Shown one piece after another: positions 16,877 to 26,837 of a stretch of 64,000 bases of DNA. The stretch spans positions 300,706 through 364,705 of the forward strand of contig NZ_LJRO01000458.1 in NCBI RefSeq assembly GCF_001401155.1. The letters run 5' to 3'. The notes under the pieces are model-generated. The model ran no database searches and was not told where the DNA came from. It was given only the letters and a program-made list of their open reading frames with translations. The DNA is from Pseudomonas tremae. GTDB lineage: Bacteria; Pseudomonadota; Gammaproteobacteria; Pseudomonadales; Pseudomonadaceae. Made by a program: the position numbers and the translations under genes. Positions within the stretch are counted from its first letter, which is position 1; every line of letters begins with the position of its first letter.

Positions 16877-18997
16877 TCAAAGCGTGTCAGAAAACCTCTG
16901 CCTGCCATCGTCAACACCGGAGGCGCCCTTGGCTTCGGTTGCCCGGATCTCGTCGAGAAACTGCTGCGCAGGCAAAGGGTGACCGAGCAGGAAGCCTTGC
17001 AGAGCGTGGCAGCCCAGGTGGGTCAGAAAGCGCTGCTGCACGGCGGTTTCCACGCCTTCGGCGACGATTCGCAGGTTCAATGCCTGGCCTACGGCGACGA
17101 TGGCCGACACGATGGCAGCGTCGTCGGTGTCGTGCTCAAGATCACGCACGAACCCTCGATCGATCTTGATTTCATTGGCCGGTAGCCGCTTGAGATACAT
17201 CAGGCTGGAGTAACCCGTACCGAAATCATCGATCGACAGGTCAACGTCCATCTCCGAAAGCCTTTTCAGCACTGCCAGGCTGACATCAGCGTCATGCATG
17301 GCGGTGGTCTCGGTAATTTCCAGCGTCAGACAGTTGGCCGGAAGCTGATGGCGGTCCAGGGTGTCAGCTACTGCCGTGACCAGCCCGGAATGGCAGAACT
17401 GCAAGGCCGACAGGTTCACCGATATGCGCCAGTGAGGGTAACCCTGGGTGTACCATTCGCGCATCTGTCTACAGGCTTCGTCCAGCACCCATTCGCCGAT
17501 CTGGATGATCAGGCCGGTCTTCTCGGCCAAACCGATGAACAGGTCCGGGCCCAGCAGACCGCGTTGCGGATGGTTCCAGCGCAACAGCGCCTCTGCCCCG
17601 ACCGGCAAGCCGCTCAATGCGTCGAATTTGGGTTGGTAGTACAGACAGAAATGCTTCTGCTTGAGTGCCACGCGCAAGTCCTGCGACAGCTGAAGCTGGT
17701 TGAGTGCATTGCTGTTCATCGAGGCATCGAAACAACTGAAACCGTTCTTGCCCGCTGACTTGGTGTGGTACATGGCCGCATCGGCGTTGACCAGCAGTTC
17801 GTGCTGCGTCACGCCATTGCCAGGATAGACGCAGATACCGATGCTCAACGAAATCTGCAGTTGATGCCCGCCAATTTCGAAGGGATGACTGATCACGCTG
17901 ACCTGGCGTGCAGCGACCAACGTTGCTTCCTGGGGATCGTTCAGCTCGACCAGTAGCACGAACTCATCGCCCCCGACCCGAGCAAGCGTGTCCTCGCGAT
18001 GCAGGTTCTCGCGCAGCCGCATCGCCACCTGTCGCAGCAGCAAGTCGCCGACATGATGGCCAAAAGCATCATTGACCGGTTTGAAACCGTCCAGATCCAT
18101 GAACATCAGCGCAAAACAGCCGCCCTGCTCCCGGGTCTTCTGCATCGCATGCTCTATACGGTCGGTCAGCAGCACGCGATTCGGCAAACCTGTCAGTTTG
18201 TCGTGCAAGGCCAAGTGGGTCAGTTCCAGGTTCGCCTGAGTCAGCGAATTCGCGAGCACCGCAGTGCGCGCCTCCAGGTGGGAGTCAAGAAGGCAGGTCA
18301 GCAAGGTGATACTCAGCACTGCCAGGCTGGTGACGAGTACAAGGGGGTTGAGATCATCCGCACTCACACCGCTGCTCCATGCCCCGCAGAAGCTGCCATC
18401 GGCAAAGTGGGCAGCGGCCATACCGGTGTAATGCATGCCGACGATGGCCACACCAAGCACCACCGCTGCTGCAGTTCGAGCCAGATAGACGCGCGGTCGT
18501 TGCTGGCGAAGCATGAAGCCCATCCTCAAGCCGGCGGCCGATGCCAGGACGGCAATGATCAGAGACAGGATCAGCCATCCCGTGTCGTACTCGATGGCAG
18601 GCTGCATGCGCATTGCCGCCATGGCGATGTAATGCATCGAGCTGATACCGAGACCGAGCAGCAGTGCGCCCAAGCACAGCGGCAGTGCGGTCAGCTGCCG
18701 CTGGCTCACCAGCCACAAGGCAAATCCGGATGACAGGATTCCGATTACCAGAGAACACAACAGCAGCGCAATGTCATACGCCAGCTCGAACGGCAGCGCG
18801 AACGCCGACATGCCGATGAAATGCACGGACCACATACCGACGCCCATTGCAAACGCACCGCCTGCGATCCACACATACAATGTCTTGCCGTTGGCAGAGA
18901 CGATTCGCCCTGCAAGATCGAGTGAGATATAGGACGCTAGTACCGCAACAACGACGGAGATCATGACAAGCGAGGGGGTGTAACTGCCAATCAACAT
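16877..18997 (-). CDS. MHYT-GGDEF-EAL membrane protein, cyclic-di-GMP turnover (MucR-like)
   Basis: A 706-residue protein. The N-terminal MHYT sensor domain (about 1-225) has seven hydrophobic segments with the repeated M-H-Y/F-x-G/A-M signature (SVHFIGMSAF, SMHYIAMAAM, GMHYTGMAAA), thought to bind copper and sense a diatomic gas. A GGDEF domain follows with an intact RVGGDEFVLL (about 342). The EAL domain has GAEALLRWNHP (about 466), and ETTAM and DDFGTGYSS are intact, so both synthesis and breakdown of cyclic-di-GMP are possible. This layout equals P. aeruginosa MucR, an alginate regulator, and NbdA; intact GGDEF favours MucR. The ATG at 18997 (MLIGSYTPSL) is preferred over 19078, which adds a non-hydrophobic extension. 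It acts in the inner membrane. Confidence 0.9.
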   Translation of the reverse strand: MLIGSYTPSLVMISVVVAVLASYISLDLAGRIVSANGKTLYVWIAGGAFAMGVGMWSVHFIGMSAFALPFELAYDIALLLCSLVIGILSSGFALWLVSQRQLTALPLCLGALLLGLGISSMHYIAMAAMRMQPAIEYDTGWLILSLIIAVLASAAGLRMGFMLRQQRPRVYLARTAAAVVLGVAIVGMHYTGMAAAHFADGSFCGAWSSGVSADDLNPLVLVTSLAVLSITLLTCLLDSHLEARTAVLANSLTQANLELTHLALHDKLTGLPNRVLLTDRIEHAMQKTREQGGCFALMFMDLDGFKPVNDAFGHHVGDLLLRQVAMRLRENLHREDTLARVGGDEFVLLVELNDPQEATLVAARQVSVISHPFEIGGHQLQISLSIGICVYPGNGVTQHELLVNADAAMYHTKSAGKNGFSCFDASMNSNALNQLQLSQDLRVALKQKHFCLYYQPKFDALSGLPVGAEALLRWNHPQRGLLGPDLFIGLAEKTGLIIQIGEWVLDEACRQMREWYTQGYPHWRISVNLSALQFCHSGLVTAVADTLDRHQLPANCLTLEITETTAMHDADVSLAVLKRLSEMDVDLSIDDFGTGYSSLMYLKRLPANEIKIDRGFVRDLEHDTDDAAIVSAIVAVGQALNLRIVAEGVETAVQQRFLTHLGCHALQGFLLGHPLPAQQFLDEIRATEAKGASGVDDGRQRFSDTL

Positions 18998-19162
18998 AAA
19001 CGCACCTGGAGCCCAATGAGCGCGTCCATGCCGATCTTGCGGACGATTGTACGCAATAGCCACCAAATGTCGCGGCACCTGGCCTAAAAGGATGGCTAAA
19101 CGCCATTAATTTTGTATTTATGAGCGCTACGTCGAAGAAAGTCGTCCGCGGCGCTTTAAAAC

Positions 19163-20626
19163 TTACTCTCTAAGCGTCAGGCCACTGTCTGCATCCCAGC
19201 CACCGCCCAATGCGGCAATCAACTGAACACTTGCAATCAGCCTGCTTTGTAACACGCTCAGCACACTGCGCTCATTGCTAAGTGCAGTGGCCTGGACGTT
19301 GACGACATCCAGATAGCCGATCAGTCCGGCTTTGTACTGGTTACTGGTCAAGCGCAACGAGTCTCTAGCGGAAACCAGCGCCTCCTGGCGCACGGCAGCC
19401 TCCTGCTCGTATACCTTGAGCTGTATAAGGTAGTTTTCTACCTCCTGAAAACCGTTGAGAACCGTTTGCCGATACTGAGCAACGGTCTGGTCGTAGACGG
19501 CCTCGGAGCGGTCGACCTCCGCCGTCCGCCGTCCGCCATCGAACAGGGTCATCGCCAGCTGCGGTCCTACCGACCAGAAACGGTTGGGCAGGCTGATCCA
19601 GTTGGCGAAGGTACTGCTGTTGTAGCCACCGCTCATGCTCAAGGTGAAGTCCGGATAGTATGCAGCCTTGGCAACCCCGATGTTGGCGTTGGCGGCCATC
19701 ACCGAGCGCTCGGCGGCAGCGATATCAGGTCGACGCTCCAGCAGCTGGGAAGGCAGGCCGGGTGGAATCTGCGGTAATTGCGGTATCGATGTCGTGGCGG
19801 CCAGACTGAACTCTGCTGGCGCCATCCCCATCAACACGGCAATGGCGTTCTCGAACTGGGCACGTTGCCAGGCCAGATCGATCAGGTCGGCCTGGGTGCT
19901 TTTCAACTGAGTCTGCGCTTGCGCCACCGCATCACTGCCCGAGATACCTGCACGATACTGGTTCCGGGTCAGGTTCAGTGAGCGCTGATAGGCGTCGACA
20001 GTGGATTCAAGCAGGCGCTTCTGCTCGTCGATGACCCGCAGCTGCAAATAGTTCTGTACCAGCTCCGATTGCAAACTAAGACGCATGGCAGCCAGGTCAG
20101 CAAGGCTCGCCTGTGCGCTGGCAGTGTCGGCTTCAAGCCCGCGACGCAACTTGCCCCAGATATCCGCCTCCCAACTGACGCCGAGCTGTGCGTTATAACT
20201 GTTGCGGATGCCCGACACACTGCTGCCACTATTCGATGTACCGGTGCCCTGCCCTGAACGTGTCTTGCCGGTGGTCAGGTCCAGAGTCGGAAAGAATGCG
20301 CCTCTGGAACTGCGCACCAGCGCTTGCGCCTGTCGATACTGCGCGTCGTATTGAGCGACGGTCTGGTTAGAGGTATTGAGCCGCTCGACCAGCGCGTTCA
20401 ATTGAGGGTCTCCGTACACCTCCCACCAGGCGCCTTTGACCATTGCATCACTCGGCGTGGCCGCACGCCAGCCCGCGGCGGCCTTGAACTGCACGGGCGC
20501 TGCCGCTGACGGCTTCTGGTAGTCCGGCCCGACCGCGCAAGCACTCAACAGCACGATGCAGAGCCCCAGCCCGATTGGACGAATCAGCCCCTTCGGGCGG
20601 GATATGAATGCCAGGCGTTCGGTCAT
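19163..20626 (-). CDS. opmB: Outer-membrane efflux lipoprotein, NodT/OprM family (OpmB-like)
   Basis: A 487-residue outer-membrane channel. The N-terminus has a lipoprotein signal with lipobox LLSAC (Cys near residue 28), then the family motif VGPDYQKP. The long helical hairpins contain the paired TolC repeats, including WEADIWGKLRRGLEA and VNVQATALSNERSVL. The start at 20626 overlaps the stop of the upstream RND gene as ATGA; the frame continues upstream through muxC in another frame, which is not coding here. It is the last gene of a four-gene operon and supplies the exit duct for the pump. Assignment as OpmB rests on operon order; it could equally be called a NodT-family outer membrane factor. 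Confidence 0.9.
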   Translation of the reverse strand: MTERLAFISRPKGLIRPIGLGLCIVLLSACAVGPDYQKPSAAAPVQFKAAAGWRAATPSDAMVKGAWWEVYGDPQLNALVERLNTSNQTVAQYDAQYRQAQALVRSSRGAFFPTLDLTTGKTRSGQGTGTSNSGSSVSGIRNSYNAQLGVSWEADIWGKLRRGLEADTASAQASLADLAAMRLSLQSELVQNYLQLRVIDEQKRLLESTVDAYQRSLNLTRNQYRAGISGSDAVAQAQTQLKSTQADLIDLAWQRAQFENAIAVLMGMAPAEFSLAATTSIPQLPQIPPGLPSQLLERRPDIAAAERSVMAANANIGVAKAAYYPDFTLSMSGGYNSSTFANWISLPNRFWSVGPQLAMTLFDGGRRTAEVDRSEAVYDQTVAQYRQTVLNGFQEVENYLIQLKVYEQEAAVRQEALVSARDSLRLTSNQYKAGLIGYLDVVNVQATALSNERSVLSVLQSRLIASVQLIAALGGGWDADSGLTLRE

Positions 20627-23600
20627 AGCGGGGTTTCCAGAGCAGCATCGGTACGCACGCCGCGCCATTTGTTGTAACGATGGCGCAGACGGTCGAGATA
20701 AAGGTAAACCACCGGAGTGGTATAGAGGGTCAGAATCTGGCTGAAGATGAGCCCGCCAATGATCGTCAAACCCAGGGGTTTGCGCATCTCGGCACCTTCG
20801 GCGGTGCTCAGCAGCAGCGGCAAGGCGCCGAGAATCGCCGCCATCGTGGTCATCAGAATCGGGCGCAGGCGTTGCAGACAAGCGCTGCGGATCGAGTCCT
20901 GAGGTGTCATGCCCTGATCGCGTTCCAGGTGCAGCGCCAGGTCGATCATCATGATGGCGTTCTTCTTCACCACGCCGATCAGCAAAAACAGCCCCAGCAG
21001 GGAGATCAGGCTGAATTCGCTGCCCAGCACATAGATCGTCAGCAGTGCGCCAACTCCCGCCGATGGCAGGGTCGAGAGAATCGTCAACGGATGAATGTAG
21101 CTTTCATAAAGGATCCCCAGCACCAGATACACCGCCAGCAACGAGCCGAGGATCATCCACGGCTGGCTTTCCTGGGTCGAGGCGAATGCGTTGGCGGTGC
21201 CAGCCATCTTCGAAATGATGTCGGCCGGCAGACCGATAGCGGCAATGGCCCGCTCTATAGCTACTGTCGCCTTGTCGAGGCTGGCACCCTCGGCGAGATC
21301 GAAGGAAATGTTCTCGGCCGCGAACTGACCGTCATGAGATACCCGGTCATTCGCCAGACTACGCTCGTAATGGGCGATGCTCGACAGCGGCACGCGCTGC
21401 CCGTCGGAGGTGATCACCTGAACCTGCTCCAGGGTCACAGGGTCCCGAGCGTATTTGGGGCTGACCTCCATGACCACCTTGTACTGGTTGAGGCTGTCAT
21501 AGATGGTCGACACCTGACGCTGACTGTAAGCATTGTTGAGCACCGCCGTGACCATGTTCATGTCGATACCCAGCCGTTTGGCTGTGTCGCGATTGACTAC
21601 CAGAGTGACCTGTTGCGCGCCGCGACCTTCCCGTGCATCGATGGCCGTCAGTTCCGGGACCGACTTGAGCGCCGCCACGATTTTCGGGTACCACTGGCGC
21701 AGGCTGGCAAGGTCGGCACTCTGCACGATGTATTGATACTGCGAGCTGGTTTGTTCACGTCCGCCGCCCAGTTGCAGATCCTGATCCGGGGCCAGGAACA
21801 GCCTGCCGCCCGGCACATGCGGCATATTCTTGCGCAGGCGTTCCACTACCTTTTCAGCAGAAAGCTTACGCTCCCCGATCGGCTTGAGGCGCACGATCAT
21901 GAACGCGTTGTTGGTGCCGCCACTGCCACCGATGAAACCGGCGACACTTTCCACCGCAGGATCGGCCAGCACCGAGCGGCGAAAGGTTTCCATTTTTGGC
22001 TGCATGACCGAAAAAGACAGGCCGTCATCGCCACGCACAAAGCCCATCAGTTGCCCGGTGTCCTGCTGTGGCAGAAAGGTTTTGGGCACTACCACATACA
22101 GCGCGACATTGACGATGACAGTGATCAGCAGACTGAGCAACGTCAGCCGCGGGTGACGCAGCACCCAGCCCAGCGAGCGATCGTAGCCTGCCACCATGCG
22201 GTCGTTGACGCGTTCGCTCCAGCGCTGAAAGGCGTTTTCTGCGGCCGCGTCGTGGGGCTTCAGCCAGCGCGCGCACAACATCGGGGTCAGGGTCAGGGAC
22301 ACAATCAGCGAGACAATGATCGCTACCGACAAGGTGATGGAAAACTCGCGAAACAGACTTTCGACCAGTCCGCCCATGAAAAGTATGGAAATGAACACCG
22401 CGACCAGCGAAACGTTCATCGACAGCAAGGTGAAGCCCACCTCCCTGGCCCCCAGAAAAGCTGCTTTCATGGGGTCAAGACCGTTGTGTATGTGCCTGGA
22501 GATGTTTTCCAGCACCACAATGGCGTCGTCGACCACCAGCCCGGTGGCGAGGATCAAGGCCATCAACGACAGGTTGTTCAGGGAAAAGCCGAACAGGTGC
22601 ATGATCGCAAAGGTGCCCACCAGCGATACGGGAACCGCCAGGGTGGGAATCAGCGAGGCCCGAAAACTGCCGAGGAACAGAAAGACCACCATGACCACCA
22701 GTACCACGGCGATCAGCAGTGTCATTTCGGCCTCGTGCAGCGTCGCCTTGATCACCGGCGAGCGGTCCATGGCGATATTGAGACTGACACTGGCAGGCAG
22801 CACAGCGCGCAAGGCCGGCAACTGTGCCTTGATCTGCGCCACGGTCTCGATGATGTTGGCACCCGCCTGACGGTTCACGACCAGCAAAACCGCCTGATCA
22901 TTGTTGTAGAAGCCGCTGTTGTAACGGTCCTCTACTGCGTCGCTGACTTTCGCGACATCCTTCAGGCGCAGCGTCGCGCCATCCTTGTAGCGGATGATCA
23001 GCGGAGCATAGTCCTTGGCGGTTTCAAGCTGGTCGTTGGCCTGAACCTGCCAGTTGTGCTGATCATCTTCAACAAAGCCTTTGGGCCGCCGCACGTTGGA
23101 ACCGGTGATGGCGGTACGTACATCGTCAAGCGATATGCCGTACTGGGACAGCATCTGCGGCTCAAGTTCGATACGCACTGCAGGCAACGAACTGCCGCCG
23201 ATCTGCACTTCCCCTACCCCGGGCACCTGCGACAGGCTCTGTGACAGGATGGTCGAGGCGATGTCGTACAGCTGGCCCTTTTCAAGCACCGTCGACGTCA
23301 TCGACAGGACCATGATCGGAGCCTGGGACGGGTTGACCTTCTTGTAGGTGGGCATGCTGCGCATACCACTAGGCAGCAGGTTGCGCGAAGCATTGATGGC
23401 CGCCTGGACTTCACGAGCCGCGCCGTTTATGTCGCGTTCCAGATCGAACTGCAGAATGATCCGAGTCGTTCCCTGGCTAGAATTGCTGGTCATGGTATTG
23501 ACCCCGGCAATGCTGCCCAGCGAACGCTCCAGTGGGGTGGCCACGGTGGAGGCCATTACTTCGGGACTGGCACCCGCAAGGCTCGCCGATACCACAATGA

Positions 23601-23730
23601 CCGGGAAGTCCATGTTCGGCAAAGGCGCCACCGGCAGCAGGCGGAAGCTGACGGCCCCCAGCAGCATGATCGCCAGGCTCAGCAGTACAGTCGCCACCGG
23701 GCGACGGATAAACGGCGCTGACAGGTTCAT
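20623..23730 (-). CDS. muxC: RND multidrug efflux permease, MdtC/MuxC type
   Basis: A 1035-residue inner-membrane proton/drug antiporter with the RND pattern: one N-terminal transmembrane helix, a large periplasmic loop, six helices, a second loop and six helices. The proton-relay Asp pair is in GLVVDDAIVVLENISRH (about 410) with a Lys in GVVKKNAIMMIDLA (about 945). The N-terminal FIRRPVATVLLS and the C-terminal LYTTPVVYLYLDRL are typical. It overlaps muxB by four bases upstream and opmB by four bases downstream. In MdtABC/MuxABC systems two different RND proteins form a mixed trimer, so this is a partner of muxB and not a duplicate pump. Known substrates of relatives include novobiocin, bile salts and aztreonam. 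Confidence 0.95.
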   Translation of the reverse strand: MNLSAPFIRRPVATVLLSLAIMLLGAVSFRLLPVAPLPNMDFPVIVVSASLAGASPEVMASTVATPLERSLGSIAGVNTMTSNSSQGTTRIILQFDLERDINGAAREVQAAINASRNLLPSGMRSMPTYKKVNPSQAPIMVLSMTSTVLEKGQLYDIASTILSQSLSQVPGVGEVQIGGSSLPAVRIELEPQMLSQYGISLDDVRTAITGSNVRRPKGFVEDDQHNWQVQANDQLETAKDYAPLIIRYKDGATLRLKDVAKVSDAVEDRYNSGFYNNDQAVLLVVNRQAGANIIETVAQIKAQLPALRAVLPASVSLNIAMDRSPVIKATLHEAEMTLLIAVVLVVMVVFLFLGSFRASLIPTLAVPVSLVGTFAIMHLFGFSLNNLSLMALILATGLVVDDAIVVLENISRHIHNGLDPMKAAFLGAREVGFTLLSMNVSLVAVFISILFMGGLVESLFREFSITLSVAIIVSLIVSLTLTPMLCARWLKPHDAAAENAFQRWSERVNDRMVAGYDRSLGWVLRHPRLTLLSLLITVIVNVALYVVVPKTFLPQQDTGQLMGFVRGDDGLSFSVMQPKMETFRRSVLADPAVESVAGFIGGSGGTNNAFMIVRLKPIGERKLSAEKVVERLRKNMPHVPGGRLFLAPDQDLQLGGGREQTSSQYQYIVQSADLASLRQWYPKIVAALKSVPELTAIDAREGRGAQQVTLVVNRDTAKRLGIDMNMVTAVLNNAYSQRQVSTIYDSLNQYKVVMEVSPKYARDPVTLEQVQVITSDGQRVPLSSIAHYERSLANDRVSHDGQFAAENISFDLAEGASLDKATVAIERAIAAIGLPADIISKMAGTANAFASTQESQPWMILGSLLAVYLVLGILYESYIHPLTILSTLPSAGVGALLTIYVLGSEFSLISLLGLFLLIGVVKKNAIMMIDLALHLERDQGMTPQDSIRSACLQRLRPILMTTMAAILGALPLLLSTAEGAEMRKPLGLTIIGGLIFSQILTLYTTPVVYLYLDRLRHRYNKWRGVRTDAALETPL

Positions 23731-26700
23731 GTGTCAGCCCGCTCCATTCGGTCCTGACCGGCAGGCTTGCGACTCCAGCGGCGGCCCAGGCGGTCGAAGT
23801 AAAGGTAGATGACAGGTGTGGTAAACAGCGTCAGAACCTGACTGAGCAACAACCCCCCGACCATCACCAAACCCAGCGGCTGACGCAGTTCGGCACCGGA
23901 GCCGCTAGCCAGCATCAGCGGAATGGCACCGAACAGCGCAGCCAGCGTGGTCATCAGAATGGGCCGAAAGCGCAGCAGTGCAGCTTCATAGATCGCTTTC
24001 TCGGGCGCCACGCCCCGGTTGCGCTCCGCATCCAGCGCGAAGTCGATCATCATGATGGCGTTTTTCTTGACGATGCCGATCAGCAGAATGATGCCGATGA
24101 TAGCGATCATTCCCAGATCGTTGCCGCTGATCAACAGCGCCAGTAACGCACCGACCGCCGCCGAAGGCAGGGTCGAAAGTATTGTAATCGGGTGAATGTA
24201 GCTCTCGTAAAGCACGCCCAGCACGATGTACATGGTTACAACCGCTGCCAGAACCAGCAGCAGCGTGCTGGACAGCGATGCCTGAAAGGCTTCCGCGGCC
24301 CCCTGAAACTGCGTCTGAACGCCAATCGGCATGCCTATTTCGTGCTGAACCTGCTCGATGACTTCGACCGCCTTGCCCAGTGCGATACCGGGCGCAAGGT
24401 TGAACGACATCATGACCGCCGGAAACTGCCCGAGGTGGGCAATGGCCAGTTGTGCCTGACGCTGCTCCACCCGAGCCAGGCTCGACAGCTTTATCTGTGC
24501 GCCATCGGTGGTCTTGACGTGGATCTGCTCGAGCGCTTCAGGACCCAGCTCACTGGCCGATGCGGCCTGCAGCACCACCCGGTACTGACTGGCCTGGGTG
24601 TAGATGGTGGATATCTGTCGCTGGCCAAAAGCGTCGTACAGCGCGTCGGTAATAGAGGCGACAGTAACGCCTACCCGGCTGGCTGCGTCGCGATCAATGT
24701 TCAGATACACCTGCAAGCCCTTGTCCTGCAGGTCGCTGGCTACATCGGTCAACTCGGGTCGTTTGCCCAGCGCGCCCACCAGCTTCGCGCTCCACGTCGC
24801 CAGCAACTCGGCATCGGGAGAAGACATGCTGAACTGATACTGGGTACGGCTGACCCGGTCTTCGATGGTCAGGTCCTGCACCGGCTGCATGAACAGGCGA
24901 ATATCCGAAAGTTTGTCGACTTCCGGTTGCAGGCGCTGAATCACCTCGCTCGCGGTAAGGTCGCGGGCGCTGTGGGGCTTGAGGTTGATCAGCAGGCGGC
25001 CGCTGTTGAGTGTTGCGTTGTCGCCATCAACGCCGATGTAGGACGACAGACTGACCACCGCGGGGTCTTTCAGGATGATGTCCGCCAGTGCCTGTTGACG
25101 CTGGCTCATGGCTGCAAACGAAACCGACTGCGGCGCTTCGGAAATGCCCTGAATCACACCGGTGTCCTGCACCGGAAAGAACCCCTTGGGCACCGCGATA
25201 TAGAGCAGCACGGTCAGCGCCAGAGTGCCTATGGCCACCAGCAGAGTCAGGGGTTGATGCTTGAGTACCCAACGCAGCCTGCCTGCATACACATCGATCA
25301 ACCAGTCGATCCACGCGCCGCTGGCGCGGTAAAAACGGCTCTGGTCCTCCTCCTTGGGCTCGCGCTTGAGCAGGCGCGCGCACATCATCGGTGTCAGGGT
25401 CAGCGATACCACAAGCGATATCAGGATCGCGACCGCCAGGGTGATAGCGAACTCGCGAAACAGACGCCCTACCACATCGGCCATGAACAACAGCGGGATA
25501 AGCACCGCTATCAGCGACAGGGTCAGGGATATGAGGGTGAAACCGATCTGCTTGGCGCCCTTGAGTGCGGCCTGCATGGGCGTCTCGCCCTCTTCAATGT
25601 GCCGGGAGATGTTTTCCAGCATCACAATGGCGTCATCGACCACGAAGCCGGTCGCAATAGTCAATGCCATCAGCGTCAGGTTGTTGACCGAGAAACCGGC
25701 CAGATACATCACACCGAAGGTGCCGACCAGCGACAGCGGCACGGCAATGGAAGGAATGATCGTCGCGCTGAAACGCCGCAGGAACAGGAACGTGACCAGT
25801 ACCACGAGCACGATGGCGATCAACAATTCGTGTTGAACATCGGTCACGGAAGCACGAATGGTCTGCGTGCGGTCGGTCAGCACGACGACATCAAGGCCGG
25901 CCGGCAGGTTTTCTGTGATTCCGGGCAGCAGTGTCTTGATCCGGTCGACCACATCAATCACGTTGGCGCCTGGCTGGCGCTGAATGTTCAACAGCACCGC
26001 CTGACTGCGGTTGGCCCAGGCAGCCAGCCGTTCATTCTCGGCACCATCAACGATTTCAGCCACATCCTTCAGTCGCAGCGGCGCGCCGTTCTTGTAGGCC
26101 AGGATGAGGTTGGCGTATTCCTCCGGGGATTTCAGTTGATCATTGGCGTCGAGCATGGAAACCCGGGTCGGACCGTCGAAGTTACCCTTGGGCTGATTCA
26201 CGTTGGAGGCGCTGATCAGCGTGCGGACATCGGACAGGTTGAGACTGTTGGCTGCCAAGGCCTCGGGGTTGACCTTGATCCTTACCGCCTGACGCTGGCC
26301 GCCCGCGATGCTGACCATGCCCACACCACTGATCTGCGAGATCTTCTGCGCCATGCGCGTATCGACCAGGTCATTGAGTTTGGGCAACAGCATGGTTTTG
26401 GAGGTGATCGCGAGGGTCAGGACCGGCGTGTCTGCCGGGTTGACCTTGTTGTATACCGGAGGTGCCGGAAGGTCGGTCGGCAACAGATTGGTGGCTGCGT
26501 TGATCGCAGCCTGCACCTGCTGCTCGGCCACGTCCATGTTGATTTCAAGACTGAAGCGCAAGGTAATGACCGAGGCGCCTCCAGAGCTGGTGGACGCCAT
26601 CTGGGTCAGGCCCGGCATTTGTCCGAACTGACGTTCCAGTGGCGCGGTCACGGAGCTTGTCATCACCTGCGGGCTAGCGCCGGGGTACAGGGTCATCACG

Positions 26701-26837
26701 CGAATGGTCGGATAATCAACCTGGGGCAACGCCGACACTGGCAGCAAGGTATAGGCGATCAAGCCAGCCAGTACGATGGCCAGCATGCTGAGCGTGGTAG
26801 CGACCGGGCGCAGGATGAACAGGCGCGACATGTTCAT
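23727..26837 (-). CDS. muxB: RND multidrug efflux permease, MdtB/MuxB type
   Basis: A 1036-residue RND pump, homologous to but clearly different from its neighbour muxC. Features include FILRPVATTLSM at the N-terminus, GFVVDDAIVMLENISRH with the proton-relay Asp pair in helix 4, GIVKKNAIMMIDFAL with the relay Lys in helix 10, and LFTTPVIYLYFDRL near the end. Periplasmic porter domains lie at about 40-330 and 560-860. It overlaps muxA upstream and muxC downstream by ATGA. It forms the heteromeric pump core with MuxC. The C-terminal tail (RRWSRKPAGQDRMERADT) is cytoplasmic and basic. Confidence 0.95.
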   Translation of the reverse strand: MNMSRLFILRPVATTLSMLAIVLAGLIAYTLLPVSALPQVDYPTIRVMTLYPGASPQVMTSSVTAPLERQFGQMPGLTQMASTSSGGASVITLRFSLEINMDVAEQQVQAAINAATNLLPTDLPAPPVYNKVNPADTPVLTLAITSKTMLLPKLNDLVDTRMAQKISQISGVGMVSIAGGQRQAVRIKVNPEALAANSLNLSDVRTLISASNVNQPKGNFDGPTRVSMLDANDQLKSPEEYANLILAYKNGAPLRLKDVAEIVDGAENERLAAWANRSQAVLLNIQRQPGANVIDVVDRIKTLLPGITENLPAGLDVVVLTDRTQTIRASVTDVQHELLIAIVLVVLVTFLFLRRFSATIIPSIAVPLSLVGTFGVMYLAGFSVNNLTLMALTIATGFVVDDAIVMLENISRHIEEGETPMQAALKGAKQIGFTLISLTLSLIAVLIPLLFMADVVGRLFREFAITLAVAILISLVVSLTLTPMMCARLLKREPKEEDQSRFYRASGAWIDWLIDVYAGRLRWVLKHQPLTLLVAIGTLALTVLLYIAVPKGFFPVQDTGVIQGISEAPQSVSFAAMSQRQQALADIILKDPAVVSLSSYIGVDGDNATLNSGRLLINLKPHSARDLTASEVIQRLQPEVDKLSDIRLFMQPVQDLTIEDRVSRTQYQFSMSSPDAELLATWSAKLVGALGKRPELTDVASDLQDKGLQVYLNIDRDAASRVGVTVASITDALYDAFGQRQISTIYTQASQYRVVLQAASASELGPEALEQIHVKTTDGAQIKLSSLARVEQRQAQLAIAHLGQFPAVMMSFNLAPGIALGKAVEVIEQVQHEIGMPIGVQTQFQGAAEAFQASLSSTLLLVLAAVVTMYIVLGVLYESYIHPITILSTLPSAAVGALLALLISGNDLGMIAIIGIILLIGIVKKNAIMMIDFALDAERNRGVAPEKAIYEAALLRFRPILMTTLAALFGAIPLMLASGSGAELRQPLGLVMVGGLLLSQVLTLFTTPVIYLYFDRLGRRWSRKPAGQDRMERADT

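Noticed and set aside
20680..23244. An 854-codon open frame antisense to muxC
   Set aside because: It lies entirely opposite a clear RND gene, is rich in His, Gln and Arg, and has no family match or ribosome site; long antisense frames are common in GC-rich coding DNA.
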